From an uncultured Saprospiraceae bacterium (GTDB taxonomy: Bacteria; Bacteroidota; Bacteroidia; Chitinophagales; Saprospiraceae), in the NCBI GenBank assembly GCA_937894165.1, contig CALCSX010000227.1, positions 1 to 18,587 of the forward strand: a stretch of DNA of 18,587 nt. Reading direction: 5' to 3'. Positions 8,379 to 14,370 of this stretch are shown piece by piece. Both the position numbers and the translations under genes were made by a program. Every line of letters begins with the position of its first letter. Within the stretch, counting starts at the first letter, position 1. The notes under the pieces were generated by a model. It was given only the letters and a program-made list of their open reading frames with translations, made no database searches and was not told the origin of the DNA.

Positions 8379-9080
8379 TTATACTTTTCCTTTAGGACTC
8401 ATCGTATCGAGAACCTCATCGATAAGACCGTATTCTTTGGCATCTACAGCCTTCATCCAGTTATCTCTATCGCAGTCCTTCTCTATTTGTTCGTAAGACT
8501 GACCCGTGTGATGAGAAAGTATATCGTACAGTTCCTTCTGCATCTCCTTGATAAGTTTGTACGAGATTTCCATATCGGAAACCTGCCCTTGCATTCCGCC
8601 TAGAGGCTGGTGAATCATTACCCTGGCATGCTTCAGACAAGTTCTTTTGCCTTTCATTCCCGCGGTAAGAAGCACTGCACCCATACTCGCCGCCAGACCC
8701 GTACATATCGTCGATACATCAGGAGCTACATATTGCATCGTATCGTAAATGCCCAGACCCGCTATCACAGAACCGCCCGGACTATTGATAAACATCTGAA
8801 TATCGCGCTTTGGATCCGAAGACTCCAGGAATAACAGTTGCGCCTGAATCACATTCGCCACATAATCATTCACAGGAACACCCATGAAGATAATCCTATC
8901 CATCATCAGACGAGAGAATACATCCATCCCTACGACATTCATCTGCCGCTCCTCAATTACCGTTGGTGTAAAGTCATTGATATTCGGAACTGTCACATTG
9001 TTCATATAATTTTCCAAATGCATGCTACTCATGCCCAGATGCCGGGTGGCATACTTCTTAAATTCATCTTTGTGGATCAT
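8379..9080 (-). CDS. clpP: ATP-dependent Clp protease proteolytic subunit ClpP
   Basis: ClpP is the serine peptidase that forms the double-ring degradation chamber capped by ClpX. In the 233 residues the catalytic triad is visible: Ser132 in GLAASMGAVLL, His157 in ARVMIHQPLGG, and Asp206 in DRDNWM, with spacings equal to those of the E. coli enzyme (25 and 49 residues). INSPGGSV (98-105) forms the oxyanion/substrate strand. About 35 residues before the conserved core form an N-terminal extension; whether it is processed or a later start is used cannot be told. It is the first gene of the minus-strand cluster and clpX follows by 67 bases. A trigger factor gene, often found upstream of clpP in other bacteria, is absent from the window. 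Confidence 0.97.
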   Translation of the reverse strand: MIHKDEFKKYATRHLGMSSMHLENYMNNVTVPNINDFTPTVIEERQMNVVGMDVFSRLMMDRIIFMGVPVNDYVANVIQAQLLFLESSDPKRDIQMFINSPGGSVIAGLGIYDTMQYVAPDVSTICTGLAASMGAVLLTAGMKGKRTCLKHARVMIHQPLGGMQGQVSDMEISYKLIKEMQKELYDILSHHTGQSYEQIEKDCDRDNWMKAVDAKEYGLIDEVLDTMSPKGKV

Positions 9081-9302
9081 AATTTGTTTTTATTAATTAC
9101 TGAATAACCTGTTCACATAATTTGTCGCGCGCTCCACGTTTCCTTCAAAATCGCAACAATAATACAACAAGTTTTAAACTGCTAAGTTTTGATATAGGAA
9201 AAAAAGCGAATGTCACTATATTTTTATTCCCAAAAGCACTATTAAAATCATTCCTCCCCGCTTTTGTTCAATAGCTCTAATTTTTTTTTGTTAATCCGGT
9301 TT

Positions 9303-9340
9303 TGAGCTGCGAGCCACTAGCTTCAAGCTGTGAGCCGTTT
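9303..9340 (+). repeat. Degenerate AGCTGCGAGCC / AGCTGTGAGCC repeat
   Basis: GAGCTGCGAGCCACTAGCTT is followed by CAAGCTGTGAGCCG: two near-identical blocks in direct orientation. It is a short simple-sequence patch of the type scattered between Bacteroidota genes; no function can be seen. Confidence 0.5.
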
Positions 9341-9375
9341 TCGATTATTAAGAATGTATAAATCATAAATTAAGA

Positions 9376-9460
9376 TTGGGGCATCACCCTCCCTTGCGTC
9401 CGGGTCGGGTCATCCGCTTTACTTCGTGTTCGCTACTACCCCTGATGCGGGGGGGGGAGT
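9376..9460 (+). repeat. GC-rich intergenic block with inverted GCATCA/TGATGC ends and a G9 run
   Basis: An abrupt GC-rich patch in AT-rich surroundings. GCATCA at 9381-9386 is complementary to TGATGC at 9443-9448; the interior has CGGGTCGGGTC and TTCGTGTTCG, and the right edge has nine consecutive G (9449-9457). It looks like a dispersed non-coding element, but only one copy is in the window, so calling it a repeat is from memory of similar patches. Confidence 0.4.
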
Positions 9461-9606
9461 TCGAAATAGTTAGAGATGAAATAAAATTGAGTATAGTTAT
9501 GAATGCGTGGGGTTTTAGGTTTCTGCTAAAAATTCAATTTCAGTAAATATAGTAAGGAACTCATCGTCTAACTGTTTTGTTTTTAAATAGAATTTTTAAT
9601 AAGGGT

Positions 9607-10002
9607 ATGCATAGCTTTTGGAATAAGAAACTTTTTAAGAATGATGATCAGCCGAAGGAATTCCCTTCTCCGGTCGAGACACCCGTACGTTTTATTCTAT
9701 CTTATAAAAGCCTCATTATCGGAGATCTTACTCACGAAAGCGGAAAATGGATTTTCAAGTATTCTGAAGAATTTAAAGCTCAGGATAAAATTGGCGTTTT
9801 ATTGGACTTCCCTAATAAGGATAAAGTCTATGAAAGTAGCCTTTTATGGCCTTTTTTCTCTCACCGGATTCCGGGACTTGGGCAGCCTCAAGTTAAAAAC
9901 ATTATTAAACGTGAAAATATTGATGCCACTAACGAAATTGCTCTACTCCGCCGTTTTGGAAAAAGGACTATAACGAATCCCTTTGAGTTGGCTTTTGATT
10001 GA
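9607..10002 (+). CDS. Stand-alone HipA N-terminal-like domain protein
   Basis: A 131-residue protein that matches only the first subdomain of HipA, the Ser/Thr kinase of HipBA toxin-antitoxin modules. Compared with remembered E. coli HipA: IGDLTHESGKWIFKYSEEF corresponds to VGELT...FKYAPEW, LLWPFFSHRIPG to the VFNFFDNLLP block, and ALLRRFGKRTITNPFEL to the LLSEIGRDSVGAVTL end of the subdomain. The kinase domain is absent, and no HipB-like or kinase gene lies beside it. In three-gene HipBST modules this subdomain is a separate protein (HipS) that restrains the kinase HipT, so an antitoxin-like or orphan role is possible. ATG 9607 is preferred; an in-frame TTG at 9577 would add ten residues. 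It converges on the minus-strand block ending at 10067. Confidence 0.6.
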   Translation: MHSFWNKKLFKNDDQPKEFPSPVETPVRFILSYKSLIIGDLTHESGKWIFKYSEEFKAQDKIGVLLDFPNKDKVYESSLLWPFFSHRIPGLGQPQVKNIIKRENIDATNEIALLRRFGKRTITNPFELAFD

Positions 10003-10066
10003 AATTAGAGCAGATTAAATTTGATAAAAAATGTTTTACTCTTGTTTCCTTTAAGAGTTTTATTAA

Positions 10067-10264
10067 TTAACTTAATTTCGGTGTGCTTGAGTCAGGCTTT
10101 ATATTAGGTTCGTCAAACTTCATTATAATGGGCATTGGAAAATCTACTCCTGTTAAAATAGCTTCACCTTCTCCAAGAATAGGTAAAAAGTCTAAAGTGT
10201 TTTTGTTAGCTGTACTACAAGCATTATCGTTTCCATTCATATTTTGTTTCCACACAACCTCCAC
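10067..10264 (-). pseudogene. C-terminal remnant of a HerA-like (DUF87) ATPase
   Basis: The last ~50 codons read like the C-terminal tail of a HerA/FtsK-type P-loop ATPase: TLDFLPILGEGEAILTG, then VDFPMPIIMKF and a Pro/Asp/Ser-rich end. In complete family members a [L/I]GxGEA[I/V]xxG strand followed by a P-x-P[I/V] strand closes the ATPase fold. Here there is no Walker A, Walker B or arginine finger; the frame is shut by a stop at 10268-10270, and homology seems to begin at about base 10235, inside the 3' end of the small cysteine-rich ORF. The GTG at 10264 is only the first possible start, probably not real. Stop TAA at 10067-10069. I infer a deletion scar from a lost HerA gene; HerA ATPases often pair with nuclease or Sir2 effectors in defence loci. 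Confidence 0.55.
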
Positions 10265-10388
10265 ACCTTATTTTTTTTGTAACTGTGTCATAATTCTTAA
10301 GTGATACCATTGGTCTTTTACATTCAGTATCTCCACATTTAACTATTCCTTCTAGTTCTTTATGGCTTTCGCTGTAATAACATTTCAT
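10224..10388 (-). CDS. Small cysteine-rich (zinc-ribbon-like) protein, 54 aa
   Basis: An ATG at 10388 opens 54 codons ending in TAA at 10224. The product has five cysteines, of which C18-x4-C23 (KCGDTECK) and C42-x2-C45 (RCGGCV) are spaced like two knuckles of a zinc ribbon. It is basic and I do not recognise a family. The start lies 14 bases after the ATPase stop, on the same strand, so it would be on the same transcript. Against it: it is short, has an A8 run in its coding strand (10271-10278), and its end overlaps the HerA-like remnant in another frame. It may be a real accessory protein or the truncated front of a gene joined to the HerA tail by a deletion. Confidence 0.35.
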   Translation of the reverse strand: MKCYYSESHKELEGIVKCGDTECKRPMVSLKNYDTVTKKIRCGGCVETKYEWKR

Positions 10389-10402
10389 TAATTAAAAATG
10401 AA

Positions 10403-12361
10403 TTAACTGTTTGTTCCATCTTTAGCAAAGGCAACTTTCAATTGGGTTGCTTGCTGCCTAAATAAATCCATACCTGGAATATCATCATAACGCTCACTTA
10501 ATTTTTGTCGAAGTCCAAAAAGTCGCTTTTCGGCAGTATCAACCAATTGTCCAAATGTTGTTATGCGAATTTTACCCATTTCAACTTTGTTTTCATTCTG
10601 AACTGTCGAAATAGGCTGTATTTTTTCTGAGAATGACTCTCCAACTACAAATGCTTCAATATATGGCGTTCCAATTAAACTACCACAGTTTACAAAGTCT
10701 TCTACATATCCTTGTGCTTGATTTCGTTCTTCACGTGTCAGTTTAAATTTCCCTCTTTTTAGTTCAATAATAAGAACTTTGTTTACTGTTGAAAGTCCTG
10801 TTTCGTTATCAAACATTTCTGTTCCTGTTATTGATGCTGTAGAATCATTCAGAACTACAATGTCTGGACGTTTTCGGTAGTTGTTGAATACTTCTTTCCC
10901 GATTTTCTTTTTGAAAACAGTTTCAACGGCACTCTGCAACTGGCGATTGGAAGAATATTCAGCAGATTCAAATTCAGGTCCAAATAACCACCTTGCTGAT
11001 GTAACAAGTGGATGTAAAATGTGGAGTTCATCAACATCCTCATCCTTTGATAGCTTTCTAATAGCTTCAATAACAGAAATTCTATTATCTATTTCGTCTA
11101 AGACACTTAAAGCGTCTCTAACTGACCATTTTTCCAATAGGCTGTTTAAGCCCGAAATATCATCATCAGAAAGTTTCGCGAGTTTCACAAGAAGCTCCTT
11201 TCCAGTTCTTGACTTTTCAAGATTTATAATAGCTTCAATTGCAATAGAAATAGTTTCAGGTTTTGCAGTTGGGTGAGCAAGTGTTATTGCTTCAATTGCT
11301 TCATTCACTTCGTATTTTGCAAGTGGTGTTAAGTTAGAAAATTCAGAAGAGAAATCACTTTTAATTTGTTGTTTAGTTTCCTCTATGCTGTCTTTTGCAA
11401 TTTCAGTAATCATTTTGTTTACATAATTAATAACCTCTGCATAAACTTTGTCCATTGTTTCAACTTTCTTAAATCCAGTCCAATCTTCAAAAATGTATTC
11501 CGCTAAATCATTGGTTTTAATTACAACAGTATATCGCTTTGCAAATTTTGTTCTGCCGTCAATTACAACTTCACTTCCAACAACCCATGAAGGTTCGCCA
11601 ATAAGTCTATTACTTTGCCAAAATGCAATACCTTGATAAAGCGTTGATCTTGCCGATTTTTGAGAATCAATAAAATGTGCTATTAATGAAATATCATCAA
11701 CTTTAATTTCAGTTGAATCAATAAGACCCGAATGCTCTTCTAATGGAACAGTTTGATTATTTATTGAAATAACAAAATTAGGATCATGTAAAAACCTTGC
11801 AGAAATAATTTCCAGTATTTTTTCGGGCTTGGGAAGATTTTTGGTTACAATTACTTCCAGTCTTGTTCCGAATGTTGTGGATTTATCAAATTTATATTCC
11901 TTGATTATAAACGGTTGATTTTCACTCTTTGTAGATATTATAAATTTGGATTGTATGCCTCCTGAATTAGTTATTACTGAGTATTCGTTATTGAAACAAA
12001 GTAAACCGTGTCTACCAACTCCATTTCTGCCATAAGCTAATCTTTTACCAGCCACATTTGGCGGAAAGATTACATTCTTTCCTTGATGTTTAATTCTGTT
12101 GTAACCCAACCGCATCCAACGGTTTTCAAATTGCTCTTTAGTTAATCCTGTTCCGTTATCCTCAACAACTAATTTTAAATTGTAATCATCAGGAATTAAT
12201 ATTTCAACTCGTGTAGCACCTGCATCCCAAGCATTTGCAACCAATTCAGTCAATGCGATTTCAGGTGAATGAACTAACGCACCAAGTGTTCTTATAAGGT
12301 AATCTTCCTCAAATAAAGAACCCTGAAACATTGTATTAGATTTTTTTGTAGTCATTGCCAT
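10403..12361 (-). CDS. GHKL (Hsp90/MutL-like) ATPase with C-terminal PD-(D/E)XK nuclease-like domain
   Basis: A 652-residue protein and last large gene of the restriction-modification operon. The N-terminal GHKL ATPase domain (about 10-300) has the N box ELVANAWDAGA (Asn43, Asp46), G1 VEDNGTGL (DNGTG 68-72) and a G2/lid motif GRNGVGRHG (111-119), as in Hsp90, MutL and MORC. A helical middle region (about 300-440) joins it to a domain opening with HPLVTSARWLFGPEF (450-464). That domain holds PD at 499-500, IIELKR (Glu533, Lys535) and NQAQGYVEDF (547-556): the D...ExK...QxxxY order of a PD-(D/E)XK nuclease, as in Shedu-like enzymes. I infer an ATP-gated dimer controlling a nuclease. It starts 2 bases after the mod stop; Met3 is an alternative start. 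An A7 run lies at codons 5-7. A helicase-methylase-ATPase ('Hma') class is remembered as similar, unverified. Confidence 0.8.
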   Translation of the reverse strand: MAMTTKKSNTMFQGSLFEEDYLIRTLGALVHSPEIALTELVANAWDAGATRVEILIPDDYNLKLVVEDNGTGLTKEQFENRWMRLGYNRIKHQGKNVIFPPNVAGKRLAYGRNGVGRHGLLCFNNEYSVITNSGGIQSKFIISTKSENQPFIIKEYKFDKSTTFGTRLEVIVTKNLPKPEKILEIISARFLHDPNFVISINNQTVPLEEHSGLIDSTEIKVDDISLIAHFIDSQKSARSTLYQGIAFWQSNRLIGEPSWVVGSEVVIDGRTKFAKRYTVVIKTNDLAEYIFEDWTGFKKVETMDKVYAEVINYVNKMITEIAKDSIEETKQQIKSDFSSEFSNLTPLAKYEVNEAIEAITLAHPTAKPETISIAIEAIINLEKSRTGKELLVKLAKLSDDDISGLNSLLEKWSVRDALSVLDEIDNRISVIEAIRKLSKDEDVDELHILHPLVTSARWLFGPEFESAEYSSNRQLQSAVETVFKKKIGKEVFNNYRKRPDIVVLNDSTASITGTEMFDNETGLSTVNKVLIIELKRGKFKLTREERNQAQGYVEDFVNCGSLIGTPYIEAFVVGESFSEKIQPISTVQNENKVEMGKIRITTFGQLVDTAEKRLFGLRQKLSERYDDIPGMDLFRQQATQLKVAFAKDGTNS

Positions 12362-12363
12362 AT

Positions 12364-14370
12364 CTAAAACGCTTTAAAATTATCCTTCATATAGTGTTTT
12401 AGATTCCATTTTTTCGTGGTGTCTAAGCCACGTTCCAGAACAATTAACTTTTGCTTGATATTACTTTTAAAGTATTCTACAGTTTCTTCATGTAAATATC
12501 CATCTAAGCAAACCAATGTTTCTTTGTCACCATCTGTGGCTAAAAGAATTTCATTTTTAGTAAATTGTTCTTGTTTGGATAATTTATAATTGAGTTTAAA
12601 TCCATTTTTAAGTAGAATCTCGGTAATTAACTCTTCTTTGTTGAAAGCAGTAATTAATTGAGATTCTTTGTCTCTAATGTATTTTTTAAGCGCTTCTACA
12701 TTTTCTTCATGGGATTTCTCCGGATCTGGCGCATATTCTACTCTCGGAAAATTGGATTTTTGTAGTTTGAATACTTTGAAACCAAGACCTTTTAAAGAAT
12801 TTTGTCCATCTTCTTTTTTGCTAAACAAATCTGGCTGTGCTTCTTTCTTTTCTTTGATGATTTTTTCTACAACACGCTTGTTGCGTTCAATAGTTATATC
12901 GCTAATTTTTTTGTAACCTGCTTTGTACGCTTCGGTTTTTGGGTCTGTGGCTTCAGGAAGTTGGACTAAAATAAATTTTCTTCTACCAAAACCTGTTTTC
13001 ATTAAATCAAAAACTGACTCTCCTGTAGAGCCTGAGCCTGCAAAAAAGTCCAGAATTAAATCATTTTCATTACTCACAAATTTAAAAATGTGATTTAAAA
13101 AGTTAACTGATTTAGGATTGTTAAAAACTTTAACACCGCCAAATAAATTCTTCAAATCGGCAGTCGTTGCCCTATTATCTTCATAATAATAACTTTTTAA
13201 ACGTTGAGTTACGGTATCAAGCCTTTTTTTAATTTTTGGAATTGTGTTATGGTCATCACCCCATTGAACATCTCCTCTTTTATCTGCTTCATCAAAAGTT
13301 TCAAAAGGCCATCTGTAACCATAATCTGGTTTGGAGCATACTTCATTTGTTATAGGATGTATAATATCGTATGTATAACCTCCCGGTTTAGTGTTTGCTG
13401 AATTTCCTGGGTAAAAAACACCTTGTTCATCAACATAAGAGTAATGAGAAACCCCTGATAAATCATCACCATTAGTTTGCTTTCTAATCCACTTTCTTAA
13501 TTCTGCCTGTATTTTTTTTTCATCATTTTCAAAAGTACTTTTTAATTCCTCATATTTTTCTTGAATTATTTGACCTTTTTCTGAAGGAGTTTCCCAAAAG
13601 TCTTGTGATTCTTTGCTTTTCATATAACACAAAACGTACTCGTGTTCTGTTGCTACTTGTGTTGGATTATTATCTGTTGCAGTTTGCCAAACTATTTGTC
13701 CTCCAAAATTCTCCTCACCAAAAACTTCATCACACAATTTTCTTAAATGATGCACTTCATTATCATCAATAGAAATAAAAATCACACCATCTTCTTTGAG
13801 CAATTGTCTCGCAATCAACAAACGGCTGTACATCATATTGAGCCAGTTGGAGTGAAAACGTCCATCTGTTTCTGTATTAGTATCTATTTTAAAGCCATTT
13901 TCCGTCATTTCGGCATCTTCCCAATATTCCTTTTTGTCTTGGTTAAATTTATCAGAATACACAAAGTCTTTTCCTGTATTATATGGTGGGTCAATGTATA
14001 TGCACTTTACTTGTTCGCGGTAACTGTTGCTGAGTAGTTTGAGTACAGCCAAATTTTCACCTTCAATAATCAAGTTATCGCTTTCTATTGGGTTTACGCT
14101 TCTGTTTTTGTCATACACCAAAGTGGCATCTGTAGGTGTAAAGGCTTCACGCTTGGCGTTGCTTTTGCCAAACCAACGAAATTCGTAACGTTCAGTTTCG
14201 GTAACTAAACTGGGGTCAACTACTTTTTTGAGTTCGTTGATATTGAGCTGTCCATCATTGGTAAACAAATCGGGCATCAGGTTTTTGAGTTGTTCCAAAC
14301 GTTCTTTGTTCCAATCGTGCGACTGTACGTTTTCTAGTGGGTTTTCTGTGTGTCCTAATTCCTTGCTCAT
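12364..14370 (-). CDS. Type III restriction-modification DNA methyltransferase (Mod)
   Basis: Mod recognises the target sequence and transfers a methyl group from S-adenosylmethionine, almost certainly to adenine N6. The 668 residues show the beta-class motif order: catalytic motif IV DPPYNTG (127-133) comes before the AdoMet-binding motif I DFFAGSGSTG (441-450), with HSNWLNMMYSRLLIARQLL and VIFISIDDNEVHHL (173-208) between. The target-recognition region should lie at about 225-415. The N-terminal 100 residues and the C-terminal region (about 520-668) match the arrangement of type III Mod proteins. The ATG overlaps the res stop by one base (TAATG), so translation is probably coupled, and the stop (TAG) is 2 bases before the ATPase gene. 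An A9 run (13512-13520, codons 284-287) could slip and switch the gene off. Confidence 0.95.
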   Translation of the reverse strand: MSKELGHTENPLENVQSHDWNKERLEQLKNLMPDLFTNDGQLNINELKKVVDPSLVTETERYEFRWFGKSNAKREAFTPTDATLVYDKNRSVNPIESDNLIIEGENLAVLKLLSNSYREQVKCIYIDPPYNTGKDFVYSDKFNQDKKEYWEDAEMTENGFKIDTNTETDGRFHSNWLNMMYSRLLIARQLLKEDGVIFISIDDNEVHHLRKLCDEVFGEENFGGQIVWQTATDNNPTQVATEHEYVLCYMKSKESQDFWETPSEKGQIIQEKYEELKSTFENDEKKIQAELRKWIRKQTNGDDLSGVSHYSYVDEQGVFYPGNSANTKPGGYTYDIIHPITNEVCSKPDYGYRWPFETFDEADKRGDVQWGDDHNTIPKIKKRLDTVTQRLKSYYYEDNRATTADLKNLFGGVKVFNNPKSVNFLNHIFKFVSNENDLILDFFAGSGSTGESVFDLMKTGFGRRKFILVQLPEATDPKTEAYKAGYKKISDITIERNKRVVEKIIKEKKEAQPDLFSKKEDGQNSLKGLGFKVFKLQKSNFPRVEYAPDPEKSHEENVEALKKYIRDKESQLITAFNKEELITEILLKNGFKLNYKLSKQEQFTKNEILLATDGDKETLVCLDGYLHEETVEYFKSNIKQKLIVLERGLDTTKKWNLKHYMKDNFKAF

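Larger units (their letters stand above)
9081..9606. other. Divergent intergenic region upstream of clpP and the HipA-like gene
   Basis: About 0.5 kb without a credible gene. It must hold the clpP promoter, but I could not find a convincing TTG / TAnnTTTG pair on either strand. It contains a T9 run (9281-9289), a degenerate AGCTGCGAGCC-type repeat (9303-9340) and a GC-rich block (9376-9460) in otherwise AT-rich sequence. Confidence 0.6.

Noticed and set aside
10380..10404. TTCATT...AATGAA stem just after the ATPase stop, as an operon terminator
   Set aside because: Only six AT-rich pairs and no following T-run in the right direction; it also covers the start of the small cysteine-rich ORF.
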